From Marisa cornuarietis (taxonomy: Eukaryota; Mollusca; Gastropoda; Architaenioglossa; Ampullariidae): a stretch of 64,000 nucleotides of DNA. Positions 10,761 through 23,470 of this stretch are shown piece after piece. The translations under genes were made by a program, and so were the position numbers. The stretch is taken from assembly GCA_004794655.1 (NCBI GenBank), contig SMMW01000048.1, forward strand, positions 558,001 through 622,000, written 5' to 3'. Each line of letters starts with the position of its first letter. Positions within the stretch are counted from its first letter, which is position 1. The notes under the pieces are model-generated. The model saw only the letters and a list, made by a program, of their open reading frames with translations, was not told the DNA's origin and did not search any database.

Positions 10761-12822
10761 ATCTTTTTGTTCTCATTCATTTTTCTTTCTTTCACACGAT
10801 TGTCATCGCCCTGCGTACGAGTGCATGTGCACTTAAGCACGCGATGCAGGACTAACAGAATATAGTGGGTGGGTACGTTGGTGGGTTGGAAGACCCAAGA
10901 AAACGAGAAAAGACCGGCAACAAGCTAATGAAGCAAGAGACAAGTACTGTGCAATGTATAAGCTCCAACTATGCTCTCAGATCGATCTTTGTCAAAACGA
11001 AATGAATGATTCACAAGAAAAGTCACAGCGCCGTGTAGAATAATTCGCAAATATCGCTGACTGGAGGAAGGGGCTAAAAACTACTTTCTCTACTTCTCGA
11101 TTAGAGGTTTTGCAAGCAGAGGGTCCTCCTAGTCCCAGTTACCATCCAATGATCATTAATCACCGGCAACAGTGAGGCTCTGGCGCGCGTTTGTGGTCCC
11201 ACCCGGTCGTCTACCCTCCGATGACGCGAAACGTTAAAAATAAAAAAAAGGAAAACACTCTCCCCATCTTCCTCTTCAAGGATCGATATGGTGGAGCTGT
11301 ACCAGCGGCAACAGGCCGGAGTAGGAATCTGCAAGCATTTCGTATTCACAGAGCAGCCAGGGCCACGAATCTCGAAGGACAATCAAACGCAGCTCAGTGG
11401 GACTGCAAATCACACTCAAATACTGTGATTCTTTGAAGACTTCCGTCAATGGTGTGATTCCGAAATGACCCTCACTAGTGTCTAGTAAGGAACCCACACT
11501 CACAGGCTATTGCAATAAGCAAGTAATAAGTATCAATGACATATTTTAAAGATTTGTATGCAGTGTGCACTCGACCTTCTTGGTCTCTCTCTGGCCCCAG
11601 CTACATCATCATTCTACAGTTAACATTATTTTGACCCAGTCTACATCACAGAAAACCTAGAAGGAAATAATCAGATTCTTTTGGCTTTATTAACAAGTGA
11701 ATTAAGAAACTCGTGATAATTTCTTTAAGAGATGAACAGAATAAGAAACCGATATATAGCAGTATATAATATTATCTTCAACATTTTTCTGAACGAAAAT
11801 CGCTTACTTACCGTGTACCTCTTCACGCTGATAATGAATCTAAACAAATCTCAAATTCCCAAGTGGAGGGGAGGGCAGAAGACAATTTGTTCCGCATGCA
11901 GATTTTTTTTTACGGTTTTTATTAAATTGTTGTTTCTTTACACAGAACCATTACACGGGGAGTGTTCCCTTAAGGATCCGTTGCCTGAAAGCAAGAGGGC
12001 GCTGTTTTCTTTCACTCGGCTAGTTCACTAATTGTGTTTGGCGTTTCCTGACAGAAAACATGTCTTTGCCTCCTCTTCCGGGCAAAACATCACAGCGGTC
12101 CAATTATTTTTTGGTCATATCAGTACAGACACGTTAGTATATTTAGAAACCTGGGATTAACCCCGTGTGAGAATCATCCCTGTCTTCATAAACATCATTA
12201 CCTTAGTTAATACATCAGGGGAGGTAACTGCATAATACTGTTGTGACAGCAGGCGCGGAGATGACATGGTGGCCAGTATACCGGACAACTGGGATAGGTG
12301 TACAGAAGGTCGCTAGGAGTGAGTTGCGTAGTGAATGCACTGCAGACTGCTTAAAAGCTTATCTTTATTAATAAATTAATTACCAGGTTAAATGACTGTT
12401 AAACGTTAAACATGAGTAGAGTCATACCAGCGTTCCATGCAGCCTGCCCCATGGGTCAGTCGCATATATAAAACTGTGGCAAGTTCAGGAAAGTTTTAAA
12501 AAACGAGTTAGTGTTAAGGTACCAGTTGTACAACACGTATCTAATTTTAAACACTTTTAGGCCTTAACTCTATTTAGATAATCAGTTTAAAGTGCACACC
12601 ACAATTTTAGAATTTTTAAAACTAAAACTGCTTTAAGTAAGATAAAGTTGTTTAATTAAGTCTGACTTTCCGTCCTGTCAGTACAATTTTTTGTATGTAT
12701 TTCTGTAATGCATCAAAATGGCTAAGAAGAGATTTCGCTTCTTTAGAACAGTTTTAAGGTTTAGAAACGTGTTGTGCAACTGGCCCAAGGAAGGCACTAA
12801 GGAACGCGAACACCTGTTGCAG

Positions 12823-13033
12823 GTGCCTACGCTCTCGGCTCCATCGACCCCAGTCTGTACAAAATTGCGGATGAAGATGATGACTACGACATTCCCAGGG
12901 ACCATCTGGGCCGCATCTGGTTTGCTGTGGAGTACGAGCTGGAGACGGAGAAGCTTCTCGTCACTCTCATCAAGGCCAAGAACCTGCCTAGCCGAGCTTT
13001 GGGTAGTGACAACGGATGTGACCCTTTTGTCAG
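12823..13033 (+). CDS. SYT15 exon 2: start of C2A
   Basis: Opening with G|GT in phase 1, this exon reads GAYALGSIDPSLYK, an acidic DEDDDYD patch, then HLGRIWFAVEYELETEKL, IKAKNLPSRAL and CDPFVR. This matches the characteristic SYT15 segment (GAINPELYK, LGRLWFSVEYEQEAERLL) and begins the C2A beta sandwich. The Asp of the (S/C)DP(F/Y)V motif, a calcium ligand in SYT1, is present. The first loop-1 Asp is replaced in ALGSDNG. The acceptor CTGTTGCAG ends at 12822 and the donor CAG|GTACGA follows 13033, giving phase 2. Confidence 0.93.
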
Positions 13034-13938
13034 GTACGAGGATGCCTACTACTTGCCTTCTGCTAACCGTCTGCTGGCTATCTGATCTTTTCTTGCTTGA
13101 CTGTCGTCTTTATGTAGCTAGAAAGGAGGATACCTGGTGGATTTCCTGAGAAGATCAGGAACAAAATAATTTTTTCGCACGCTTTCTCGCTGGTTTGTTC
13201 ACGATCTTTCCTTCTGTCCTTTTGTTCGTTGTGTCTCTCCTCCTACCACTCTTTCCTTTTTTGTTATGTTTATTTATCTTTATTTCGGTCTTTCTTTTCC
13301 TCAGTTTGTTCCTTTTTTGTTTTGTTTTTGTTTTTGTTTTTTGTTTGTTTGTTTTTTGCTCTTTTGTTTTATTGTTGTTACTCTCTTTGTTTTTCTTTTT
13401 GTCCTTTCTTACCTATTGAGAGTTGTTGTAGACGATTTGTTTGGGCTTTACATTGATATATAGAAAGAGTCAGTTATAACGTATTTGGAGATTTATAATT
13501 AGAAATTATTAGCATGGTTCACATGCATATAGTTATATCAGCATCAAATATGAGCGTTGCCAAGGTCTGGACTTTTATCTCTTGGTCTGTCCTCCTACGA
13601 AGCATCCATCAGGGTGCATAGTGCGAGGCGGTGAAGCCGACAGTGAACTTGAAAGATAAACCGTTTTTCAAACCTGAATCAGGGCGCGCACAGTTCTGAA
13701 GCTGTTTGGGATTTGATTCAAATGTAGTGAGCTCAGCGACGCTTAACAAAAAGCGGCGAGGCGTCGTCCGCTCAACCATAAACTAGTGGCAAGTGTCTGA
13801 CTCTTACCTCTATTGATCGCAAACATGGCCGCTGGCCAAGCATGCCGGGAGTTAAGATCAGTGAGAACGAAACGAAAAAGAAAGGCTTTGGTTTCGTTTA
13901 ATTTGGTTCTTGGTCGCTTGACTATATTTTTTACCACG

Positions 13939-14025
<87 letters not shown>
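13939..14025. repeat. (ATC)29 microsatellite
   Basis: A pure trinucleotide array. It reads as poly-Ser on the plus strand and poly-Asp or poly-Met in other frames, none of it coding. Confidence 0.95.
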
Positions 14026-14051
14026 ATGAGTTTGTTACCCTGAATTGTTAC

Positions 14052-14292
14052 TAGAAATTACCTGCAAGCATAAAGAATTGAAACTATTTTTGCATTTTTC
14101 CAAGGAACCTAAACAAAACTACTATTCACTATCAGCTGAGGTCCTGCAGGCTGCTCCCCAGTGTATTCTTTTGTAAACAAGTGGATCTGCTTTAAAGATT
14201 TTTACTTGAGCTATTTTTTAGCGATTTTAAACAAAAAATAAATAAATAAATAAATAAAAACTTCGTGTTGTGACACCAGTCATTTGAAAACA
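14052..14292 (+). repeat. Dispersed repeat, copy 1
   Basis: About 240 bp that recurs, diverged, at 16021-16229 in the same orientation. Shared blocks include AGCATAAAGAATTGAAACTA, the CAGGCTGYTCCCCAGTGT region, GGATCTGCTKTAAA, TTTTAGCGATTTT and the CACCARTCATTT end. A TAAA-repeat expansion is specific to this copy. I do not know the family. Confidence 0.75.
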
Positions 14293-14665
14293 TTTAGGCC
14301 CTTCTTCGAGGAATCGAGTTAGAAAAAACAGTTGTTACCATTCACAAGAAGTAGTGGTGGTCTTAAACATCTGATTTTGTGAGCGTTGTTCACTTTTTTA
14401 GTTTTGTGTTCTGTTCCACTTCCTCCCATCTTCATGCCCAGTACCTCCTGCTGCTCAGTAAAATATTTAATATCTTGACTGCCTTTCACGATGTGAGCTC
14501 TAGACCTCACGGCTTTGCCTTTTTCTTGCAGGTGACTCTTTCCCCGCCTTGTAACTCACTCCGGTACCGAGCGAATTTTAAATTACTATGACTTCATCAT
14601 GCTCTAGGTCGGTTGTAGTTTTTAGGAATGATTTCAATAAGAGTTCTCGAAATATGTATTGACTG

Positions 14666-14804
14666 CAGTGGCATAGGAACCAGGGGGGCAAAGGGGACAG
14701 CTGCCCCCGCAAATAAAAAATACTGAGGAGGCAAGAATGTGAAAGTCGTTTACTGTCAGCATGGAGTTTGCGCCCCAAAAGCCGAGCATCTTCCTACGCC
14801 ACTG
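14666..14804. mobile_element. Short MITE with terminal inverted repeats
   Basis: A 139-bp sequence bounded by CAGTGGCATAGGAAC on the left and the reverse complement of CAGTGGCGTAGGAAG on the right. It contains a G-run and a C-run (GGGGGGCAAAGGGG, TGCCCCCGC). Such CAGTGGCGTAGGAA ends are typical of small non-autonomous DNA transposons. No clear 8-bp target duplication was found, so assignment to hAT is only a suggestion. Confidence 0.6.
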
Positions 14805-16020
14805 GACATTAAAAGTTAGCAGGCTCTTATCCCATTGCCGTTTTGGACCATATTGAGAAATAACTTTATTACATAGAAACTCGTTTGTCCTCTGCGATTT
14901 ACAATAATTCACAAAAGTAAACAAACGCAAACAGAAAGCAACACTCTTGAAAAAAGTAAATTCTTGAAAAAATTGTTCTGCATCACAGCAACCTAATAAT
15001 CCTAACATTGATGAGCTCGAATACTTCAATCTTTCAGTGATCGAATTCGTGGTCATTTATTCATGGGTAAAATTGCCGTATGTTAGGTTGTTAAGTTAAC
15101 CCATCAAGCAAACTAACTCCTGAGTAATGAGCCACCTAGTGTGTGACATTTCCTGACCTCCTGCCATATCGGGAATTCCCGAAAAAGGGTGTCATTGCGC
15201 ATGCTTAATTAGGCCAAACGATGAGGGTGAACCTTCAACTAAAACAAGAAACATTTTACAAAACCGAGGAAGCAAGAAAGAAGCTGCGGGAAGGTTAAAT
15301 TTATTCATTCTGACCAAAAGCTATTCCTCGAACAAGTATATTAATTTTTTTTCTTTCAACAACAAAATGACTAACAGGAAAAAAATCTGAAAGTTACAAT
15401 GTTGATTGTATTTCCCAGTTTTGTGTTTATGGCATCAGCGACTCTAAGAGTATAAACTAGATACAAAAAGTATTAGTTAGCAGTTCTGTACTATTATGAC
15501 CGTCCTGATTATTTAATAGGTCTACAAACATTCTGTTTGATTCTGTTGAGCAAAGCCGTGATGTCCTCCACATTTACCATATCTGGGAAGAATATTGGAA
15601 GATGTACTTTCTGATAAATAATCGACTGGTGACACGATTTGATCAGGCCTACCCTGAATCCATGAATACAGGCTAGCCGCTTTACCCAACTCGGGTAAGG
15701 TATCAGGCTGTGTAAACGTGTTTTTCATAAATAAGAGCCTTGTTTAGAACTTCACAAGTCCTCATGGAAACTCGCTTATCTTCGCCACCTGGTTATCGTG
15801 CAAGTCTTCGCTGTCTTATCTTTAGTTCATTTACCATTTTAACCACCCAACCATAGCTACTAACATACTGAAGTTAATAAATCTCATTGTTAGTTCTGTA
15901 TTGTGAGCTGAACATTTTAAGGTTAATTAATAGCTAGGGGTCTCTTTTGTATTCCACGTGGGTAACTCAAAATGGCTTAGGCAAACAAATGGTGAACGAT
16001 TGGTCGTAAGTTTTTCGAAC

Positions 16021-16229
16021 GAGAAATTACCTTCAAGCATAAAGAATTGAAACTATTTTCGCATTTTTTCCAATGAGTGTCACTTACCACAATCAGGGTC
16101 CAGCAGGCTGTTCCCCAGTGTGTTCGTGAACAAACAGGCGGATCTGCTGTAAATATTTTTTCTGATGTTAGTTTTAGCGATTTTTAGTCAGACAGCCTCC
16201 GTGCTGCATCACCAATCATTTACAAACAA
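16021..16229 (+). repeat. Dispersed repeat, copy 2
   Basis: The second copy of the repeat at 14052-14292, in direct orientation about 2 kb downstream within the same intron. Small insertions and deletions distinguish the copies. This could be a local duplication or two insertions of one element. Confidence 0.75.
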
Positions 16230-17654
16230 TTTTGTTTTCATGGGAACAAATACGAAACCAATGGCAAATCTGTAACGAGGGGACGTGTACGTATTCTGTC
16301 CACCAAACTCGGGTCGGCCTACCACAGAGCAGCCGATCAGGGTACCCAACCCAGCAGACGGATAAAAATGTCCGCACCCAACCCATCGTCTTCCTGAAGC
16401 CATACTTAGACTCTTTAGCCCCCATCACCGCTGTTTTTTTTTATTTCGGCTTTGAAATCATGTTTTTGTGTTCCTGCTAAAGTTCGCCGGGCGAGGGCGC
16501 TCTTGTTCTTCGAACGTTGATGGATGTCGCCTGGAGTGGTACCATCTGGGGATGGATATGGTTGCACGTGAGCTGGGATAAGAGACAAATGCGGAGAGTA
16601 GTCTAACCCTGCCAGGGTCGGGGATGTTGACTGGCTTCGTACTGCTGACCGCAGATGCTCGCTACGACTGGGAAGAAGAAACTGTTCCTGAGATTTAAGC
16701 CTGTGATACTAGAAGAGACAACAGCAGCACGATAATCAGCATCTCCTTCGCCCTTTGTTAGACGACCTTGTGACTCGAAGATTAAATTACAAACACGAGG
16801 ACTTCCTCTTTTGATCTTTAAACGTGAAATATAAAACAAAGCAATTTCAATACTTTCTTCGTTGACTTGTGTATTTTTGGTTTCATTTTGTAATTTCAAG
16901 CTAATTCCAACATCTAACATCCTTCTAAAGGACAGACAAATAGAATGACCATCTTCACGATTCAACATTTTAAAATCTTCCCTAAGTTACTCATCTAAAG
17001 TTCAGAAGCTGTGCATGTAGGAACATTCTGTTCTGTTCGCAGATTATTTTAACAATTCTTCTTTCCAGCTGTTCACTTTTACATATATCATGGACCACTA
17101 GGCTGAAAAAAAATGCTACGACGACTATGTTGTAAGGCCATCTAATAACCACGACAGCACCACGTTGAAATCATCTGCATGTGGTTGAAAACCAGCTATT
17201 ATTGTGTCTACATAAGCTGTGCATTTCGATCAGCTAGTCAAGAAACGAGAAGCAACCCATTCTGGCGATGTGTTCATGAGATCGCAAATTGTCCAGCATC
17301 ACCACACCAAACAACCGTAAAATAAAAGACATTCCCATATCAACAGTTTCATTTCAGCACCTAGTCTCTTCTTAACCACCATCCCCAATCCCCCACCCGA
17401 TTTCTAATTTCCGGAAGAAAGACTCCAGCACGCATGTCGTTTTTTTCTGCTTTGTGCAAAGTATAAATATGCGATAGCCACACCTTCGATTTTTCAAAGA
17501 TTTTGTTTTTCTCCTTGTAATGCCTTGTAAACAGTTTGTTCTTCCTAATGACGATGTAGAGATCGACACGTTTTCGCCTTCTGTACAATTATTGCTTGTG
17601 TTTGTGATTGACATTCATAGTAAAATAAACCTCTTAACTAACCTCCCACTGTAA

Positions 17655-17771
<117 letters not shown>

Positions 17772-18004
17772 TAATTTTGAGTAAGTGGCGAGCTAATTAT
17801 TGTAAGGTCCCCTTCCTACCAAAGAATCATAATCTACCTGTGGATTTCCCCACACAAATTATTGGACGACAATTTTTTACCAGAAAAATATGTCATAATG
17901 AAGAGTACCGTTTTAATTATAAATATTGTATAATAAAGCATCGAGTTGTATTTATAAATATACTGCAGTAGTGATGTAATAATACACCAAAGTGCTTATT
18001 TTTG

Positions 18005-18041
<37 letters not shown>

Positions 18042-18074
18042 CGTGCGTATAATGTTTCTCTCTGTGTGTATTTT

Positions 18075-18120
<46 letters not shown>

Positions 18121-18145
18121 TGTGTGTGTGAGAGAGAGAGAGAGT
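18005..18145. repeat. Composite (TA)n-(GT)n-(GA)n microsatellite
   Basis: A TA run, two GT runs separated by about 35 bases, and a GA run. It fills the centre of the 600-bp intron 3. Confidence 0.9.
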
Positions 18146-18359
18146 TCAATCGCTTAAGAAGTCCAACACTGAGCTTTTTTCGTGTTCTTTGTCCTTCCAT
18201 CTTTCATATCCTCAGGAGTGCACGTAGTAAAGACGTGTATGCGCAGGCAGGCATACCCAAACATATCGGCGCATCCATTGTGCATACACGCACGCGCGAC
18301 GAGACTCATTCATACATATGACTATAGACTCACAAACATCCAAATGCTTATTTCGTCAG

Positions 18360-18530
18360 GTTTCCCACAGAGCCATCGAGGACCGCATCCTGAAGTTAAC
18401 GGTGTTCGACGTCGACAGACACAAACGGCACAACATCATCGGGCACGCGCTCTACCCGCTGCGAGACCACGACTGCGAGAGCAACGAGCGTCTCGTGATT
18501 TGGCGAGATTTGGAACGAGAAGTGTCCGAG
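18360..18530 (+). CDS. SYT15 exon 4: end of C2A
   Basis: This 57-codon exon in phase 0 starts VSHRAIEDRILKLTVFDVDR and continues HKRHNIIGHALYPL to LVIWRDLEREVSE. VIWRDLE is a SYT15 signature. FDVD retains two of the three loop-3 acidic calcium ligands; the third, the Asp of HDIIG in SYT1, is Asn (HNIIG). With the loop-1 Asp in exon 2, about three of five canonical ligands remain, more than in human SYT15. The acceptor TTCGTCAG ends at 18359 and the donor GAG|GTACGC follows 18530. Confidence 0.95.
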
Positions 18531-19526
18531 GTACGCATAGTTGCTTGACCCACTCATTGCTTGGTATTTTGTTCTTAACCTTTTGGCAGATCCGGGTACC
18601 TGAAATACACGTACGTGGAAATCAAGCCAAGTGTGCGATCTACAGTTCCTTTGTGAATATACAAGTCACTGCGCGGGTGGTGGTGGGTTGTTTGAGTATG
18701 CCAGCCAGGAAGATGAGTCGTCATAGTCTAGCCATGTTATTCGTCACAGCAGTCTTGCAAACTAGTCTTCAGGTGGACTGGAAGAAGGTAAAGAAAGGGG
18801 CAGGCAATGCACAAAATTTGTTCCAAAATCATCGTTAACAGGGGGATACTTTAGGATACACAGCTCTTATAGTGAGATCAGATCATGATGGAGAGCCACA
18901 CCAGCGGCTTATTGTCTTGTGTTCGCCCCTACCTACCTCTCACTACGACCATGAAGGTTAACGGCTTCAATTAAACTGTTCCATTTATCTATTCTATATT
19001 TTCTATTTATCTATCCTGAAAGAGGTTGAGGAATAGTGATGCAAGTACCCTAAGACGCTTTAGTAGTAAATGGCCGAGGTTCACACTGGTGCGAGAAACT
19101 TTACCCTCAGCTACATGACAGTCTAAAGAGCAGAGAGGTGTTCACACGTTGCTGACGACACCCTAGGGAAGCAGGCTCGCTGGTCTGTGGAAAACATTCA
19201 GCAGCCTGCACGCGCCCATATCTCGGCAATATTCAACCTAGACTGGCTAAAGGGTTGAGCTTATGTTCTTCAAGAAAGGTTGCGATGGGCGAGTCTCCAT
19301 GGTCAGTCTGATTACAGCCGTCCGCTGGAAGCGAAACCGATAAAAGTTGTGTTTAGATCAAGCTTTAAGGTGATAAAACAGTCATGACCCAAGTGACTAA
19401 TAGAAAACGAAATCCAGCAGGTTTGACCTCTTTGAGAAAGAAATTTGTGTGTCAGGCCCTCGCAACCTATTCCGACACCACACTGGATGAACTTTGAGTA
19501 GCAGTGACCTCGTTTGGAACCTGGTA

Positions 19527-19608
<82 letters not shown>
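19527..19608. repeat. (GAT)27 microsatellite
   Basis: A trinucleotide array in intron 4, reading as poly-His, poly-Ile or poly-Met in different frames; not coding. It is the reverse complement class of the ATC array at 13939. Confidence 0.95.
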
Positions 19609-19832
19609 CACATCACACATAACTGTAACGCAGTAATGTGCGTAACTCGAAGTAACACGCTACTCGTTTCCTTTATTCGTCCATTCACACACATCTATAT
19701 ATATGTATATTTGGTTGGTGGGAATTCATAAGCAGCCATCTCGGACATTGGTGATAAAATGTCTGCTGTTTGCGTGAGTAATAAAATATATTCGTTCTTG
19801 AAACAAAAGGGGATGATGCTTTATGGTTTCAG

Positions 19833-19950
19833 TCAACAACCAATAACGGGGAGCTGCTGGTGTCCCTTTGCTACAACAACCACCTGGAAAGACTCACTGT
19901 TGCTGTCTTTGAGGGAAAGTTCCTCAAATCCATCCAGGCAGCAGGAAACC
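19833..19950 (+). CDS. SYT15 exon 5: linker and start of C2B
   Basis: This exon reads STTNNGELLVSLCYNNHLER, then LTVAVFEGKFLKSIQAAGN plus one base. It matches [26 protein letters not shown] of vertebrate SYT15. It holds the C2A-C2B linker and the first two C2B strands. The loop-1 Asp of calcium-binding C2B domains is absent here (SIQAAGN). The acceptor GGTTTCAG ends at 19832 and the donor C|GTATGT follows 19950; phase 1. Confidence 0.92.
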
Positions 19951-20632
19951 GTATGTTATGTCATCCTTTGTTTCTTTGTCAATTACTGTGTGCTTTCTAT
20001 AATGTCCGACCTTTTTTTTATTACGTTGTGAAAAAAGTCTACCATTGAAAGGCTGTATCTGTCACAGTCTTTCTTTTTCGCTCACTTTATCACTTCATTC
20101 CTTGTCTCGTGACAATGTGGCGGTCACTATAAAATAATATACACTACGGAGACATGTTAAAGGTGCAGCATTACTTTTTAAATCGTGTCGTCACATTAGT
20201 ACACAGATACTCCTACTTTCCTATTAGCTGATGACTTTACATTGTGAACATATTATGTACAATCATGTGTTCGTGACCGTTTTTTCCTTATGACTATTGA
20301 GTCCGGTCATAATAATCATTACCTGCTCATGATAGGTACCGGCACACAAAATAATTTTTTTGTTAAGTGAGGATTTTTATTTTAACATGAAAGTACCAGA
20401 AAATATAAGAAAAACAAAACAAAATCTGAGTGTCTATCTTTATTAGTTTTGGAGATATTTCTATTTGGAGTTTGTGATAAGCGTCACATATTTACTACCT
20501 TATTTTGGACAATGTTTGAAGCTCTCAAGTGTAGCATCCTGAAATCTTAGAAGTCCACAAGTACTTTGTATGAGAAGTTACCAACACTATCTAGTCAAGT
20601 GACTGAAAAACTCATTTGCAAAAAGACATACT

Positions 20633-21068
20633 GGAAAGTGGGCGATCGCGCAAACATTGGTCGTTTTCAATTCAAAGTATTGTATGAACTATCAGGAGGA
20701 GAAATATCACTTTAAAATCACAATAAAAGAACAACTTTTCGTCGTTTGTTAAGAATATATCTTTGTTTTGTGTGACTGGAAGAATAATGTGTTTTTTGTG
20801 AGGATCAATGGTACCCGGCAGGAAAGTCGGCGTTAGCCCCCATTGTGATTGCACGAACTTTATGAAACAGGGTTTGTCTCTTTACCCGGGACACTGCTAC
20901 GTCATAATTACTAACAGATTCAGCAGAAAATGCTCTTTCACCCCCACCTAGGGAAGCACATGGTACTATGCACGTGGTATTATGCACGTGGTTCGATCAA
21001 CTTTATTTCAAAGTTGACGAATATTTTGAATTGAAAACGAGCGATTTTTGTACGATCGCCCACTTTCC
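20633..21068. repeat. Foldback repeat with about 50-bp inverted arms
   Basis: The left arm (20633-20682) begins GGAAAGTGGGCGATCG. Its reverse complement, with several mismatches, forms the right arm (21018-21068). The shared core is TCGTTTTCAATTCAAA. The arms flank about 335 bases of unrelated sequence. This resembles a small non-autonomous DNA transposon, but no target duplication or transposase was found. Confidence 0.6.
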
Positions 21069-23450
21069 ACAAGCGGGAAGGCGTGTGTCATGTGGTGGAC
21101 ATGATCTGTTGACCCCTGCGCATGCGCACTGTGAGAGGCAAAGTGGTAGCTGAGGCAAAGCCATAGATCGTGACACAGGTACCTACTTATAACAGTCCGG
21201 TATCTGTTTATAGACAGAACTATAGGAGGCCTTTAATCTGTTGACGTACCACGAAGTGAAATTCCGAGTGGTCAACACGTGACAGGCACGTGATCAGCAA
21301 GTTCTTCTTCACATTAAAGGTGTGCTACTGAAACCAAAAGTTGTAAAGAATATTGAGTACAGCGACAACGCACGTCAATCCCCTACAAAAAAAACTTTTT
21401 TTTAATTTGTACAGTAACCTGACTGCTTTGTCAAAAAGCACAGCTTACCGTTAGCTCGAAGTATTTGTTGCGTCCACAGATGTATTTACCCTTGGAATAA
21501 AAGACATTTTAAAGGTCTCTCATGTAGAGTTAAAGACCCTGTTTGTTTTATAGACGAAACTTGATATTTCTGCAAAGGTTTTTGAAGGCGAAGGACTCTT
21601 AAGGTGCTGTTTCGAAAATATAGTAGTCTGCGAAATACAAGTAAAAAAATACATATTGTCTTATTTACGTATTTATTTTTCAAAACATTAGATGAAACCT
21701 ATTTGTGTCCGCCATACCACAAATAGAAACACAAATTAAATATCAAATGCTTTGTCCACTTCTTAAACTATCTGAGACTTTCCTTCTCCTGATGAAAGCA
21801 TGTGAAAGGATTTCATTGATTATATGTCATCAGAAATGCAAGCGTGTACTGAGATAAAATAACTAATTGCCCTCGTAGAGAAAAAGTTAGCAAGGAAACG
21901 TTATCAGTTAACAAACAGAGCTTGTATAAGTACTGGAAAGTAAAAACACCAGCAATGTAACAAGATTTGTTTAAAACTGATGACAAGCTTTGGCTTAGAA
22001 GACAAATTAATATTGTGCAGGTGCAAGTGAATTGATCGGCAGGTGTTCTTGGTGCAATAATGATTGCTTATGGCACTTCTCAGGGGGTTTGCTGTCGTAA
22101 TTAATTTGTTTTCCTTTTTAGGTATGCGACGAAGAACTGTGTGTGTTATCCGGTACATTCAGCACCACAGATACGTTTTTTTAACGTTCTTATTTAGCCT
22201 TGTCTGCACTGACTACGTGTTGTGTGCTAAGGCCTTTACTTTCACCATCAGTTGCCGGCAATCGTTTGTACGACATTCACAGTTGTGATTGCCGGATATC
22301 GTCTGTCCTCTTTCCCTTGGTCGCAGTTGTCCACGAAACTCGATCGCGAGCTTAAGGGACTGGATGGCGCACTGCTCCGACGAGGGCCAAGATGTAGACG
22401 CTGGTATTTGTCTGACCTTTACACATTTTCTCTTCCTCTCTTTCTCTGGTAGATTCCCTAAGCTCCAAGCACTGCCCAAGCACCTGCGTTAAGGGAAGGT
22501 TACTCACTCCCCTCCCTCCCATCCTGTAGCCTTCTGTCTTGATTTCATTCTTTCGCTTGTTTCTTACAACAACTTTTTGTCTGCTGTTTTTAATTAAGAT
22601 GTTGAAACACAAAAGGAAGCAAATTTATTAAGATCTTATTTTTATATTTGATGCTGATACATCAAACAAGACGGGAATATATGAAAATGTCAATACCTCT
22701 TTGAGGAAGAAAGAGAAACATATTTTTTACCGTAGTGTTGTCATATAGCACGTACAGCCTTCAAAGAGAAAAGTTAAGTTAAATCAAGTTGACAGTGGAC
22801 GAACATATCCAAATTGCTCTGTTGGTCTTCTAAAACAACAGCGACGGAGCGAGTGGGCCATGAAGACAACACTGACAAAAGACACAGAGACAGCATGTCG
22901 AACAACTAATTTACAACACGAAGACAGCATGTCTACTCGTCAAACAACGTCTTTATGAAGGACAATAATATCAGTGAAACTCTCATCCGCTCTCTCTCCT
23001 CCCTCACTCGCTGTCTGTGGACGTTGTGTGGATTACGGCTCTTGACACGTAGTGAACGTGAGTCCTACGTTACGTCGTGCAAACATCTGCTCGCGCGTCA
23101 TAAAAGTCGTTTCAGGCGCTAAGTGTTCATGACTGACAGCCCCTCCCGACTCCCCCCCCCCTCCCGTTCACCCCCTCAAAGCTGATCGACACGCCTGAGT
23201 GCGTCGACGAGAAGACGTGATGGCTCAGTGACTTAATCATTCCTGCTGACGTAGCTGTCGTCTCTGGATTTGTCCTCACTAGCGCGCGCTTGTGTGATTG
23301 ACCCCGCTTGTCGTTAGGTCAGAAGTCAGTGCGCACATTGATATTGTTGCAGACTGTTCTTAAAGCCCCTGCTCTAACAGACAAATTTTGTTGAAGATAA
23401 CATTTTAGTTAGGATCTAAAGGTCAGAGAGCAGAAAAAGCTCTGTTTACC

Positions 23451-23470
23451 AAAAAAAAAAAAAAAAAAAA
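23451..23470. repeat. A20 homopolymer
   Basis: A run of twenty A bases, possibly the tail of an unrecognised retroposed sequence on the plus strand. The bases before it match nothing I know. Confidence 0.8.

Noticed and set aside
13813..14043. Open frame with a long poly-Ser tract
   Set aside because: Produced by the (ATC)n array; no homology or splice support.
16603..16968. 121-codon minus-strand open frame in SYT15 intron 2
   Set aside because: Balanced composition, but no domain, no splice pattern and no upstream context.
19312..19620. Open frame with about 27 consecutive His codons
   Set aside because: Produced by the (GAT)n microsatellite on the minus strand; the flanks are not coding-like.
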